Shown here in pieces: positions 53,807 to 64,000 of a stretch of 64,000 bases of DNA. The stretch is taken from positions 434,001 to 498,000 of the forward strand of contig JAHDYR010000015.1 of assembly GCA_019828565.1 (NCBI GenBank), read 5' to 3'. This stretch comes from Carpediemonas membranifera. Taxonomy: Eukaryota; Fornicata. Under the pieces are notes generated by a model. It ran no database searches and had not been told where the DNA came from. It worked only from the letters and a program-made list of their open reading frames with translations. Every line of letters begins with the position of its first letter. The stretch's first letter is position 1. The translations under genes and the position numbers were made by a program.

Positions 53807-56800
53807 CTATTCCACCTTGAAGCTGTTGTAAACCTTTGCCAGTTCCCGTAGTCCTGCCGTGAGGCCTTCCCAAATGTCCTCCGAGCCCCATATTATTAGT
53901 TGCTGTAATTCTAGGATGGGTCTTTCCTGGTACCATTCGCCCTGGGGGCCCTGCCTTACTTCCAAGTCCTTAGTTTTGTGCTTCGCTGCTGTCCACAGCT
54001 TTGTCCAAGCTTCTCCCCTGTCTACTGCCGGGCATTCACAGATTATGTGCGCTGCCGATCCTAGCCTCTGGCCCTCTGCCCACTCCCTGATCATTTCCTG
54101 CTTCCTTGCTGGTCCTGGCTTTTCCCTAATGATCCTGTAGAACAGGCTCACCTCCGACTCCTCCGAGCATAGGGGGCATAGTCTGCTAATTTCTCTCTTC
54201 AGGTCAGCGCCTTGGGCCAGCTCTGTGATGGCTCTCATAGGGCCCTCCCCTCTCTCTGCCGACGATGGGGATGGGCTGACATTGGCTGCAATGGATACAA
54301 TTCTCTTCCATTCCGCCCTGCTTTGCCCCTTCCCAGCCTTTCGGTCTACCGTAGGCTTACCTTGCAGACACTTGCTTAATTTCCTTGTCCCCATGATTTC
54401 CATTAGTCCTAGTGCCGTACGGCTTTTGCACCGCTTCATCCACCCCCTCCTGATCGTTTCCATGCCATAATCCAGTAGCGCTGGTTTAGGGGCTCCCTCT
54501 CTGGTGCCCTCCAGTAGATGCTGCACTCTCTCCCTAGCTTCCCACATAACCGTGCCCCGCCCCCATTCTCTGTTTCTGACTGGTATATCCTGGTCCCTGT
54601 AGTTGACTATCCTTTTGACTGCCAGCCATTCCATGTGTGCCTGGAGGTCCACCCATCCATTCATCAGCCTCATGGCTGCGCCCCCTCCCGGTCCTGTTCC
54701 TGCCATGATTCCCTGCCAGTCATTCCAGATCCTTCTACCTCCCGGTGCGTTCCCCCACACCTCGACTCCGAAGAGGATCCTGGGCCATATATATATTTCC
54801 AGTAGTAGCCTGCTCGCTAGTGCTGGCATGTTTGCCCTGGTCCACCCTGCCCATCTCACCAGTCTCTTGTACCTTTCGCTCTGCTCCTGTTTCCGCCTTA
54901 TGCAGGCCGACATAGGGTCCTTCCCACTTGCGATCCATAATCCCAGGTATCTCGCCTCCTTCTCTGGCAGTAGTGTTACCCCCTCGATCCTGACTAGGGC
55001 TGTTCTGTCCACGCTAATCATTACATTCTTCTGGGCGTTCACCCTCATTTCATGCTCTCTGATTATGTCCACCATTATGTTGGCGACCATCTGGCTATGC
55101 TCCGGTTTGCTCCCTGTGACCGCAGTGTCATCCACAAACATGGTAAGTGCTGCCGGTAGTCGGTCGCTGAGGTGGCTCGTGGTCCTTGGCGGTTCTCTGA
55201 TGTCGTACCGTTCTCCCTTGATTTTTCTTTCTGGCCAGGTGGGGCCAGTTAGCCATGAACAGCACAAACAGTGTCGGTGCCAGGACGCACCCTTGCTTAA
55301 CTCCCCTGTTGGTTCTTTCCCATGCCTTTGCCCCCTTGACTGATATCCAGGTTTCCTTTATTGTGCCTTGAATTGCCCTGATCAAGTGCTCCTCCACCCC
55401 CATACCCTGTAGCTTATCCATGAGAATGTCCCTTGGTACCGTGTCATATGCCTTCTCGATGTCCAGAAAGATTGACGTGGTCTCACCCCCTCCTGGTGCC
55501 GCTGCACAATGTACTGTATCTGCTGGATGACGTCCCTGTCTGACTGGAAACCAGCCTGTTCTCTTGGTATGAACCTTTTCGTTGCTGCTTCCAGACGTAT
55601 CTTGAGCAATCTACCATAGACCCTGTACAGCAGTGGTGTCAAGGATATTGGTCTATATGATTCCGGCTTGACCCTTGGCTTCCCTGTCTTGTGTATGGCC
55701 GACACTGTGGCATACTTCCATGCTTTGGGTACGTCGCCCTCCCTGTAGACCCTGTTGATGAGCCTCGTCACTTCCCTAAGGCCTTTCTCATCCAGCTCTC
55801 TCAGCATGTCTCCAGATGTGAGGTCAGGCCCTGGTGCGGTGTCCCTCCTGATCCTTTTGATTGCGGCTTTGACCTCGCTTTCCTTGAACTCATTTCCGTC
55901 CCTGCCCCTCCATGTCTTCCAGGTGGGTTCCCTGCCTCTGCTGACTCTAGCATACTGTTGCAAGAGGATCTCGCTGATGGCCGCCTTGTCCGTGGTTATC
56001 ACTCCGTCCTTGAGGAGGCTCTCCGGCATTCCCTTGTATTGGTTGTCACACCACCACCTTCTGATGGCAGCTTCCACTGAGGCCCTTGAGGCCCTATACC
56101 CCCTTTTGCACTTCTGCTGATGTCGGCCACCCATTTGGCCCTGCGCTCTCCCCAGTATTTCTCCAGCTCCTCTTTCATCCTTTCCTTCCTGGTCCTGTTG
56201 CCTATTTCTGTCCATGGGGTTCGCTGGAGTTCGCTCCACACTCCGTTCCCGAACACTTTGTCCCTTGCCTTTGCTCCCCTGTTGTTCACTGGGTCGCCCA
56301 TGCATGCTCTTATAGTCTCTTCCCATTGGTCCGAGCTCTTGATCCTGTTCAGCTTTGAGACTGTGACTGGCCCCTCCTTCTTTTTCATGGGCCAGGTGTG
56401 CACCTCGGGTATGGCCAGAGCCACGTCTCGCTCACTTCTGCCATAGTACCGTTGTTCCTTCCATGCTAGTGTGATTCCATTGTGTGCTGAGCCCCATACC
56501 CCGACCTTCTGAGACTCTACCACCTCAATCTCCGCCCCCTGGATTCCTGGTGTTGTCACTGCAAAGTCCGGGGTTGATGTTCCTGATGTGAGCGTCCCAG
56601 ACTTGGGTATGATGGCTTTGAGCCTGTGCTTCTCCATCATATCCTTCCACCGGGTGGATCTTTCCATCTGGCCTGGGTCGATGTTCCAGTCTCCCATAAT
56701 TATGGCCTCCATGCTCCCTTTCATGTCCATGATCTTCTGTATAGTGTCCCTGAATCCATCCTTCTCCTGCTTGCTGTGGCCGGATGGAGGGCCATACACG

Positions 56801-57250
56801 TTGATGACTAGTATGTCCCTGCCGGTTCTCATTATGCTGGCTTGCACTCTTCCCGATAGGCTGTCCGTTATGCCGATGTCCCACTTTGCAGTTGCGTGTG
56901 GGCTCACTATCGTGCCGATGCCTTCCCTTGTTCCCTTCCATCTTGGCGCAGGTTCGTCATTGCCTGCTATGCCTAGTTGTCGGTTGATGCGGTGCTGACT
57001 TTTTGACATCCGCCTTTCGTTTTTCGTTGGCTAAGACCAGGTCCTCTTCCGTCTCCCTCCCTGCTAGTGCGTAGTCAAGGTCCATGAAGCAATGAACCCT
57101 CGTATTCGCCGTTCTCCATGTCTCTTGTATGAGTACTGCCTCTATGTCCTTCAACCTTAGCTGAATCGCCGTTGCCATAGACGCCGTGAAGTCCTTTCCT
57201 CTTCCTATGTGTCCCTCTGTGTTCAGACTAAGTATCTTGTAGGTTACCAT
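53807..57250 (-). pseudogene. nLTR-2 ORF2: APE endonuclease-RT, frameshifted
   Basis: Starts MVTYKILSLNTEGHIGRGK at 57250. APE nuclease: LIQETW, then after a frameshift INVYGPPSGHS, MGDWNIDPGQ, SGTSTPDFAVTT and SAHNGITLAW. RT: DTAPGPDLTSGDMLRELD, YRPISLTPLLYRVYGRLL, AGFQSDRDVIQQI; after another frameshift GVKQGCVLAPTLFVLFM; then the catalytic TMFVDDTAVTG. The C-terminus has a zinc motif CPLC ... HIICECP typical of APE-type elements. There are about four frame changes over 3.4 kb. Nuclease and RT residues are otherwise conserved. It makes a nick and copies the RNA at the target. The family is APE-type; the clade is not determined. Confidence 0.85.
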
Positions 57251-57583
57251 TGCCTTTGTCCTGTTTCCTTATCCTGCGAATTCCCAGAATTTGGGAGCCC
57301 CAGCTTCCCGCTCCTCTCCTGCTATCCTTGTCCTAACAAGGGGCCTAGATGCCGGTCTCGGTGACCCTTGTCAGGCCAACCTTGTTACCACCTGGTGACC
57401 TTCCATTCTTCGGGCAGGGTACTTAGGAGGGGGACGATATGACGTGACCCCCCCTTTGGCTGCCGCTACAGCCTACCGGCAGTGCATTTCAGCTAATGCC
57501 GGGCCCTGGGTGGGAGCCAGGGCTTGTGAATTATAATAGAAAATGTTGCTTGTTCCTTGAAAGAATACTGCTTTACCATGTCC
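57251..57583 (-). other. nLTR-2 spacer between first-ORF region and ORF2
   Basis: 333 bases with no open frame of note. Confidence 0.5.
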
Positions 57584-58563
57584 TTACTCCTCCTCCGTGG
57601 ACTCCCCACTGCCGCTGCAGCTGTCCTCGGCCTGACTCACTTGCTGTCCTTGTAGACTCTGCATTACCGTGATGAACTGGGTCATCAGGTCCATGGGTGA
57701 GATCTGCTTGGCCTTCTTAGCCTTCTTGTGCTTGTGCCGGGGGATCGTGGGCTTCTCCTTGCTGGGCTTAGTCGCGACGCCGGAGAGCACCAACCTTCCG
57801 TGGCCTTGCTCTTGCATGAGTCGGGCAGACTTGAGCGCTGAGATCTCTTGTTGCGCCTCTGCCAACTGCTTTCGGAGCCGCAGCTTCTCCGAGTCCATGC
57901 CGGTTGCCTGTCTGCTTCCAGACTCCCAGTCCATGTCCTCTTCGTGCCTGCTTCTCTTTCCGCTGTCCGAGTCCATGATCCTACTCGTGCTGCCCTCCTT
58001 GCGCTTGAGCGTCGTGGAGGAAGAGTGATCCTTGCTGTTGTCCATGCCTCCCTCTGAGCCTCTACCGGCCCAGGTGTTCCCGCTGAACGAGCCTCTCATC
58101 TGCGTTCCCGTGTTGTCCTGTCTCTCCCTGTCGTCTCCTCCGTGGTTACGATCCGAGGTCCTGTTCATGTTACCAGCTCTGTCGCCGGTTCTGTCGTCAG
58201 CTCTGACACCAGCTCTACCGCCGGCTCCGTGTCCTACCCTTCTGTCCTCTTCCCTGTCTCCATGCTGGTCGTGATGTCCTTGATCCGCGTCCTGGCCGAA
58301 GTGCCTGCCCACCATCCTGGTGCTAATCCGCCTCGCCTTTTCCTCCAGGCCGTTGTCGAAGAACCTACTTTGGTATGGCTGTTCGGACTTTCCGTCGATG
58401 GTGGGGACATACGTGATGCCTGGGACATTGACTGTGTTGGCTCTGGGCTCGTCCGGGATAGCTGCCGAGACTAGTCTGGCCCCTTCCTTGCGCATGCGGC
58501 TTAGGATGGTCCCAGCCTCGCTGACCCTGACCATGCCCCCAGTCTCTCGGGATGAAGCTCGCC
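57584..58563 (-). CDS. nLTR-2 ORF1 C-terminal region (charged, coiled coil)
   Basis: About 320 residues in a third frame, reached from ORF1b by a one-base change at a GGGGG run near 58540. A Pro/Val-rich start (EPRANTVNVPGITYVPTIDG) leads to a long Asp/Arg/Gly-rich stretch, a predicted coiled coil (KLRLRKQLAEAQQEISALKS), a Lys-rich segment (RHKHKKAKKAKQ) and an acidic Ser/Glu end. This resembles RNA-binding tails of non-LTR ORF1 proteins. No zinc knuckle or RRM is seen. The homopolymer at the join suggests that it was one protein with ORF1b. Confidence 0.6.
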
Positions 58564-59859
58564 CCTAGGGTGATCCTACCCCTGTTCCTGGGGGCCTTGA
58601 CGTTGACTATGACCTTCTCATAGTCCCTGAGGCTCTCTGCTAGGTCGTCGCAGCCCCAGACTCCTTGATGAGCCGTAGCCTCCTTCGAGGGCCACCACTC
58701 GTATAGCATGGCCATGGTTATGATGTCCTCCTCCCTTGCTGCCCCTAGGCCCTTCCTGACGCGTACCATGCGGAGCTGGTTAGCCGTGGCTCTTTCCATG
58801 ATGGTCCATAGCGGGCTTCTCTCCAGTACACCTTCGTTGTCCATGATTGTGAGGGGGGGCAGTAAGATGCCCTTCATGCCCAACAGAACCTCCCCGAACC
58901 CGAAGCCGATGCCGAAGCGGTGTCCGTTGTCCGGGACTACGAGGATCCTGTCGCCGACTTCCCTGCTGACGTCCCTTGCGTCCCCGATCGGGTACGTGCC
59001 GAAGATCTCAAAGGTGTCCCTCCTTGTCGCGAATTCCGGGCCTCCCATGATATCCATGCCCGGCTCCGCCTTCCCGACTGCTTCCATGGTCTTGTCGAGT
59101 GCCTTACCCATGTAGTGGTAGACGTCTGGGGTGCTCATCCTCTCCTTGCATAGGGCCCTGATCCTGGCTGTGAAGACTACTGTATCCGCCAACCCACAGT
59201 GGTAGCAACCCGCGGTGTGTCTGTGGTACGGACAGACTCCCTTGGGCTCGCTCCTGTTCTGCCATCCATTTGACCATGTTGTTACTGCTTCCAGGTAGTT
59301 GGCCTTGTCGAGGTTGTCCCTGAGGTTTTGGCCAGCCTCCTCCCTTGCCGTTGTTCTCCAGGATCTCTGGTAGCTTCTTCTCGTCCACCAGCCTAGCTTG
59401 GAAGAATTCCCTGGTTCCTTGCTCCAGTCCATTTGTGGGGTTCGTGAGGAGGAAGCTTTCCATCTCCACCCCCTTTGCATACATGATTATCTTCCAACCC
59501 TCCGACCTTTCGATCCTTGCCAGCTGAGCCGCCAGGCGGTTGGCCCAGTCCCTGAAAGTATGTATGTGCTTCTCATACTCGATCGGCGGCCGCCCCGTCC
59601 CGACCTCCACGAAGGTGGCCGGCGGCAGCCCCGTCACTGCCCATGCCGTGTACCTCGCTTGGTCCATGCTTGCTGCCGGTATGTCCTGGTAATACAGGCC
59701 ATGCCCGTGTCCAAGAATGTCCCCAGTGCTGAGGTCAAAGAGTACGATCCCGCCCTCAACCGGGATGGCAGGGATCCCTGCCTTCTTGACGCCAGGGTCT
59801 GCGCACTCGAAGTCGATGGCTCCGATCACCAGTCGTTTCTCCTTGTCCTTTCTAGGCAT
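58540..59859 (-). CDS. nLTR-2 ORF1b: DnaQ/Maelstrom-like exonuclease domain protein
   Basis: Starts with ATG at 59859, overlapping the ORF1a stop in ATGCCTAG. Residues 10-130 resemble a DEDD/RNase H-fold exonuclease: AIDFECAD (D16, E18), then GGIVLFDLSTGDILGHGHGL, DIPAASMDQARYTAWAVTGL and WKIIMYAKGVEMESFLL. After a frameshift near 59335 the motif CPYHRHTAGCYHCGLAD appears, which recalls the Cys/His set (ECHC) of Maelstrom domains. Further down is a globular region with no match I know (FGIGFGFGEVLLGMKGILLP). nLTR-1 has the same N-terminal block. I infer a nuclease or RNA-binding fold; activity is unproven. Confidence 0.6.
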
Positions 59860-60964
59860 CCTCGGCGGCTGGCTGCTGACCTTGTTTGAGTCGACCTCCT
59901 CGTCCTGGTCGATCTTGCCTTGGTTGGCCCCCGACCATGTCCTTGTTCACTTCCAGGAGGCTGTCGTCGAGGCTTCTTCTGCCGGGCATGGTGGCCTGCT
60001 GGCGTCGTTCCTCCTTGTCCTTGACATGTTGCTCCTCGTCTCCGTCGATGACCGTGCTAGCGGACGACCTGTCCAGATCGGCATGTTCGTCCCTATTGCT
60101 GCGGACCGAGGTGGCCTTGAGCACTTCCAGCCTCACCTTCCGGAACGGCGGCTCGTTGCTAAGGGGGGTCTCCTCCCCTTCGCCCAGGATATTGGTTCTG
60201 CCCTTCAGGTAGATCCCTGACTTGTTCCATGCTGCCTGCCATATGGCCGGGGCCTCCGGTGCCTGAAGCCTGAGGATGTCCCTAGCCTCCTCCATGAAGC
60301 GGCTGATGGACCATGCTGACGTGTCGCTTAGCTCTAGGATGACCCTGTACTTGCCGTCCTCTTGCTCGTAGGCCACTCTGGTGACCGGGCCTTGGTTTGC
60401 CGGATCCCATACCTTGTCGTAAGGCACGCCTTCTACGGCCTCGTCTCCATGAGCCCCTGATACCAGTATGAACGACCCTTCGGCCTTCTTGACGCTGTCC
60501 CTGTCTACATCCCATTCGATGGGCCCATCTTCCTTCGGCTTGAGGATCGCCGTCTCGATGTCCTTCTCAGATGGCCATCTTGCCATGCCAGTGAAGCCCG
60601 CTTTCAGCGTCTTGGGCTCCAGTGCCTGTGCCATGTCCTTTGCTTCCTCGTCTCTGGGGTTGAGCGCCTCTGTGAGCATGTAGAAAAGGTCGCGGAGGCC
60701 GTGGATGCCGCATGGGTTCCTGAGGATGATGTCCTTGTTGTCAGTGACGCCGGTTGCGAAGAGGATGCGTCTGGCGTTCATGATTACTTCCTTGCGTCCT
60801 TTGGAGTTCGCATTGAGCGACTTTCCTGTAAACTTGCCTGTTCTACGAAGAAGTAGAGTCCTTGAATCGTTCCTTTCAGCGAGGAAGCTGTCCAGTAGTT
60901 CCCTGATGTCCTCCCACTGCTTCTGCGTGGAATCCCTGATCCTTGTCGGTATTTCTACCTGCAT
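59852..60964 (-). CDS. nLTR-2 ORF1a
   Basis: 370 residues from the ATG at 60964 (MQVEIPTRIRDSTQKQWEDI) to TAG at 59852. No named domain. It aligns with the first ORF of nLTR-1: GIHGLRDLFYMLTEAL against GVNAIEELYDCLTRAI, and KYRVILELSD against HYRVIHDVDL. The C-terminus is Arg/Gln/Gly-rich (GGQPRQDRPGRGGRLKQGQQ), suggesting RNA binding. The TAG overlaps the ATG of ORF1b in another frame, a layout that could allow reinitiation or a frameshift. An in-frame GTG extension reaches 61090 but has no support. Confidence 0.65.
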   Translation of the reverse strand: MQVEIPTRIRDSTQKQWEDIRELLDSFLAERNDSRTLLLRRTGKFTGKSLNANSKGRKEVIMNARRILFATGVTDNKDIILRNPCGIHGLRDLFYMLTEALNPRDEEAKDMAQALEPKTLKAGFTGMARWPSEKDIETAILKPKEDGPIEWDVDRDSVKKAEGSFILVSGAHGDEAVEGVPYDKVWDPANQGPVTRVAYEQEDGKYRVILELSDTSAWSISRFMEEARDILRLQAPEAPAIWQAAWNKSGIYLKGRTNILGEGEETPLSNEPPFRKVRLEVLKATSVRSNRDEHADLDRSSASTVIDGDEEQHVKDKEERRQQATMPGRRSLDDSLLEVNKDMVGGQPRQDRPGRGGRLKQGQQPAAEDA

Positions 60965-61122
60965 TGTTGAGTGCAAAATTTCTCCCCTTTTCCTAGTCCA
61001 TAAACTGGGTCGGAATTTTTGGGTCCGAAAGTCGGGCCACATGTACATATCCGGGTGAGGTCTCCGTCCAGGCCTTCCAGTTTCTCCCATTGTCCATGCT
61101 CCGTACTATATAGGCCATTCTT

Positions 61123-61674
61123 TCAAAAAGGCGCGGTCCTAAAAATGCGTCGCCCTTTTCTGAGTAGCGGGGCCTTTCTGTGTAGTTGTTGTTGCTTTGT
61201 TCGTAGTCTCCTTTTAGCCTCTATCGACGGCCCCTGTTTCCCTTTTGTGCTGCCCTTCCTTCCTTGTGGTCTTGACAAAACCATGTAGCCGCCGGTGCTA
61301 GCACTGGCCCTCGACGGTTGTTTTCCTTTTCCTTGTAAACATACGTTCCATGAAGACACTTTGATTCCTTGGTATGGGCGTGGAGCTCCCACTCGCGCCC
61401 AGCGGTATGCCCTGATAGCAACCCTTGAATGTTCAGACAGGAGGCCAAGGCCGCTCCTTCTGAGCTCCATGGGGCACTGCCCTATCCATATAGGCCAGGC
61501 CTGTTGGTCCTTGTCCATCCATGATCGAAGTGTTTCCACTTTGCTGAAATCATTGGTGAACTGACTCTTCATCCTCTTCGGCCATGTTGGCTTCGGCCGG
61601 CTTCCGCTCCTTAATCTCCTCGGGGCGGCGCAAACGACCGTTCTCCCGGGACTTCTTCTTGGACGGACAGTCAT
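61123..61674 (-). CDS. Hypothetical basic ORF upstream of nLTR-2
   Basis: 183 codons from ATG at 61674 (MTVRPRRSPGRTVVCAAPRR), very Arg/Lys/Gln-rich, ending with LHRKAPLLRKGRRIFRTAPF. It lies between the end of Gyp-8 (about 61680) and nLTR-2 ORF1a. No domain is recognised. It may be 5' leader sequence of nLTR-2 with a chance ORF, or an extra small ORF; a possible start site for nLTR-2 lies near the TATATAGG at 61110. Confidence 0.3.
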   Translation of the reverse strand: MTVRPRRSPGRTVVCAAPRRLRSGSRPKPTWPKRMKSQFTNDFSKVETLRSWMDKDQQAWPIWIGQCPMELRRSGLGLLSEHSRVAIRAYRWARVGAPRPYQGIKVSSWNVCLQGKGKQPSRASASTGGYMVLSRPQGRKGSTKGKQGPSIEAKRRLRTKQQQLHRKAPLLRKGRRIFRTAPF

Positions 61675-61679
61675 AGTCC

Positions 61680-61751
61680 TGTAGGCTTGTAGGCTTAAGG
61701 GAAACGATTTACAGCATAAAATGCACCTTGACTATTGAGGACTGGGTCACA
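61680..61751 (-). repeat. Candidate Gyp-8 3' LTR (72 bp)
   Basis: On the minus strand the pol stop overlaps a purine tract GGGGAGGGGGTAG followed by TGTGACCC; the stretch ends CCTACA at 61680. It fits TG...CA and the short LTRs seen elsewhere in the window, but no partner LTR is present. Confidence 0.4.
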
Positions 61752-63350
61752 CTACCCCCTCCCCGCCAGCCAAGATTTGATACGGGTCACCTGAGCTGGG
61801 TCAACCTTGGTCAGATAGACGTCCCAGGCCTGAAGCTCCTCGTTACCTTTCACGGGCTCCCAGGTGGCCTCGGACAGCTCAAAGCCTGCCCAGGCGATTT
61901 GCACTTCAGGGCGGCCGTCACGGACGCGATGGTCCAGGATACTTTCGACCACGTACTCGTCATGGACTCTGCCGGCCAGTCGCTTGGCTGCCTCAGCTGA
62001 CAGCGGTAGGGCCTCTACAAGGCGCTCCTGGTGTACCAGGCTGGTCGTGCCCGTCACCAGGTCCCTCACCCAGTGGGTGTTCGGAGACGTTCCCTGCTTC
62101 ACCAATTCCATCGGACCCCTCAGTCGTGGGGCCAGTTTCGACGGCCTGGTCGCCGGACGGAGGAATACAAGTGCTCTGGCCTTCCACTCTTGGCACGAGT
62201 GAGTCGGTGCAGTTTTCTGGCTCTTCACCAGCTTCGCTTGCTCATATTGCTCAATTGAGTTTCTGGCTGCTTCTTGTAGTCTAGAACGTTGCTTGATCCA
62301 TTCCTGAACCGCATTCGGCGCATCTGACTCCTCGGCGATGCGTGCCAGCTTCGTCGATGGCAATCTCGAATCGTCCACGCCAAATAGGCACTGCAGTGGC
62401 GTTTGATACGCCAGAACCTTCTTTGGCATCGAATTAACGATGAGTTGTACGGCCGGGAGCCATTTTTCCCAGTTGTCGTCGTTGGCGTCCATGAGAACCT
62501 TCCTCAGCGCCCGCACCGCCGTACCGTTAGCCCGTTCGACAATTCCCATGCTCTGGGGGTGATACGCGGTTGCGAAGCGGTGCTGAAGCGACAGCCGGTC
62601 CATCAGACGGGCCACCAGGTGGTTCCGGAACTGCGTCCCTCCGTCCGTCTGGATGAGGTGTGGGACTCCGTGCCTGCCCACGATGTCCCAAATCACGTCG
62701 ACCGCTGTCTCAGCCTTCGTCGACTTGACCGGGTACAGCAGCGTGTACTTCGTAAACGTATCGATCACCGTCACGATGTACTTGTTCCCGGCCGGCGACT
62801 CGGGGAGCGGCCCGATTGTGTCCAATTGGATGGTATCCAAGGGGTACCTGGACTGAGTAGTGTGGTATGGCGCGAACGCCGGAGCCACACGGTCGTTTGA
62901 CTTGTTGCAGACCGGGCAGGTTTTGACCCAGTCTGAAGCGAACGGAGCTATCTTCGCCCAATTGTCGCCCGAAAGTCTCTTAATGGTCTCTAAGCTCGCA
63001 TGGCCTGCAGATCCACCGTGAAACTGCTGTAGGAGCGCTCGAACATCGTCCGGGATCTCCTCCGCCGCCAACGCTGAGAATGTCTGCCTCGAAAGCGCAT
63101 CAGCGATGATATTGTCTTCTCCCTTGACATGTACTACATCGAAGGAGAACTGCTGTAGCGCTATGCGCCACCGCATGATCTTCCGGGACACCAGGGACTT
63201 CATCATGAGATACGTGAGGTTCCTATGGTCTGTATGGACAGTCAGATGCTGGCACATGGTAAACAGAGGCCTCATGTCATCCCTGGTTAGCGCGTGGACC
63301 ACGCCAAACAGCTCCTGGTCATAAGTTGACCACCTCCGTTGTACGTCACT
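61752..63350 (-). CDS. Gyp-8 RNase H-integrase-chromodomain, 5'-truncated
   Basis: About 530 codons of unbroken gypsy pol. RNase H end: RRWSTYDQELFGVVHALT, VHTDHRNLTYLMM, VKGEDNIIADALSRQ. Integrase: CPVCNKS, then QLDTIGPLPE (D), IQTDGGTQFRNH (D) and AYHPQSMGIVERANG (E). A chromodomain ends it: DEYVVESILDHRVRD and VQIAWAGFELSEATWEPV. At about 63350 the match stops inside RNase H; the sequence beyond is unrelated, so RT, protease, gag and the 5' LTR are missing. It is a distinct family from Gyp-7 although both have RNase H. Confidence 0.87.
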   Translation of the reverse strand, partial: SDVQRRWSTYDQELFGVVHALTRDDMRPLFTMCQHLTVHTDHRNLTYLMMKSLVSRKIMRWRIALQQFSFDVVHVKGEDNIIADALSRQTFSALAAEEIPDDVRALLQQFHGGSAGHASLETIKRLSGDNWAKIAPFASDWVKTCPVCNKSNDRVAPAFAPYHTTQSRYPLDTIQLDTIGPLPESPAGNKYIVTVIDTFTKYTLLYPVKSTKAETAVDVIWDIVGRHGVPHLIQTDGGTQFRNHLVARLMDRLSLQHRFATAYHPQSMGIVERANGTAVRALRKVLMDANDDNWEKWLPAVQLIVNSMPKKVLAYQTPLQCLFGVDDSRLPSTKLARIAEESDAPNAVQEWIKQRSRLQEAARNSIEQYEQAKLVKSQKTAPTHSCQEWKARALVFLRPATRPSKLAPRLRGPMELVKQGTSPNTHWVRDLVTGTTSLVHQERLVEALPLSAEAAKRLAGRVHDEYVVESILDHRVRDGRPEVQIAWAGFELSEATWEPVKGNEELQAWDVYLTKVDPAQVTRIKSWLAGRG

Positions 63351-64000
63351 TGTGATTTGCTCGGGGTGAACGGCCCGTGAGGGGAGACAAAGGCAACAAG
63401 AAGTTGGTACGTTTAATGCCGCGGCAGTGCTGGGGGAGTGAATGTACACCATAAATGGAGTTACGTAATTCGCACTGCCTTTCTCGATAGCTGGCCAAGC
63501 TTGGACGGCTGAACGTGAGGGACGAACGCAAATCACCTGCGGACGATCTTCGACACTCCTTTGGGTCGTTCAATCGTGCATCGGATGATCCTTTAGCGCA
63601 CCTGGGCGTCCCCAGGCACTGGAGATTATACTGACGGGCCAAGGAAGCGTTCGGAAAAGGCCTTACATACTGTTAGAATGGCCAGTTAATCCGGGGATAT
63701 ACGGAGGATAAACGCAAATTCCTTATTCGTGCTTCAGGGCGTTCGAAGTCCTAAGAAGCAGCTGAAATGATAGATGCGAGTGCATTAATGACATATCCAT
63801 GCTTGATGTAACATGTGCGAGATTGGTGGTCGAGCAAATTGCCTCTCGCATTTTAAGGTCGAAGGCAAAAGTGGTCGTACGACCAAGTGGCCTTGTCAGC
63901 AAAGTCTGTGTGTTCTAAAGAGTATCCTCTGTTGTTTTTAGGCGTCAACTCCTTCTCAGTCGCCGGGAACTAATGACTGAATCAACCAATCAAAAGAATG
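63351..64000. other. Unassigned sequence at the right edge
   Basis: 650 bases with somewhat higher AT content and only short overlapping ORFs. I see no repeat partner, RNA gene or motif. Confidence 0.4.

Noticed and set aside
63346-63642. A 98-codon ORF at the right end
   Set aside because: Short, without motif, and overlapping the broken end of Gyp-8.
1-64000. Bacterial operons, CRISPR arrays or phage regions
   Set aside because: No regularly spaced identical repeats, no bacterial gene clusters; all coding matches are eukaryotic retrotransposon types.
1-64000. Spliced-leader RNA genes as targets or markers of the host lineage
   Set aside because: I found no sequence resembling known dinoflagellate or Perkinsus-type spliced leaders, so lineage could not be supported that way.

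Overview
This is eukaryotic DNA made almost entirely of nested, mostly decayed retrotransposons. The only cellular gene I can support is a tRNA-Leu(AAG) at 5119-5200. Eukaryotic signs are that tRNA with internal A and B boxes and no encoded CCA, Ty3/gypsy elements with chromodomains, DIRS-type tyrosine-recombinase elements, non-LTR elements of two endonuclease types, a Tc1/mariner-like transposon, and candidate GT-AG introns. I cannot name the organism. A unicellular protist or alga fits, but no host protein gene is present to settle it. Many reading frames break by one base, often beside short homopolymers, so either decay or uncorrected read errors affect the sequence.

Layout, left to right. 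1-6601: three DIRS-type elements on the minus strand (DIRS-a cut by the window edge, DIRS-b nearly whole, DIRS-c a 3' fragment), with the tRNA gene between b and c. 6602-10202: Gyp-1, a plus-strand gypsy element cut off inside integrase. 10203-15783: DIRS-d (5' half) and DIRS-e (gag, RT/RNase H, recombinase, split direct repeats). 15784-25487: RLE-1, a non-LTR element with a restriction-like endonuclease, split by the complete 5.95-kb gypsy element Gyp-2 (17011-22956). 25742-28482: the 3' end of RLE-2 interrupted by Gyp-3, a deletion derivative. 28483-32984: a second copy of 21633-26203. 32523-46893: RLE-2 split by Gyp-4 (34370-45340), which is split by Gyp-5 (37837-43887), whose 5' LTR is split by a mariner-like transposon (42284-43808), giving four levels of nesting. 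46945-49056: DIRS-f joined to the 3' end of Gyp-6. 49057-61674: non-LTR elements nLTR-1 and nLTR-2 with a gypsy fragment (Gyp-7) between them. 61680-63350: the 3' part of Gyp-8. 63351-64000: nothing recognised.

How the parts work. In the gypsy elements, gag packages the RNA, and pol supplies protease, RT, RNase H, integrase and a chromodomain thought to steer integration. DIRS elements pair RT/RNase H with a tyrosine recombinase instead of integrase. RLE elements nick DNA with a C-terminal PD-(D/E)XK-like nuclease and prime on the nick. nLTR-2 uses an APE nuclease.

The most unusual signals are: (1) a perfect palindrome directly after the 5' LTR of five gypsy elements, where a tRNA primer-binding site would be expected; (2) RLE element 5' ends abutting tRNA-Leu 3'-end sequence; (3) a conserved, apparently spliced antisense gene in the 3' part of three gypsy elements; (4) a DnaQ/Maelstrom-like exonuclease domain in the first-ORF region of two non-LTR elements; (5) a conserved noncoding block shared by four gypsy elements; (6) a zinc-knuckle ORF carried by the mariner transposon.
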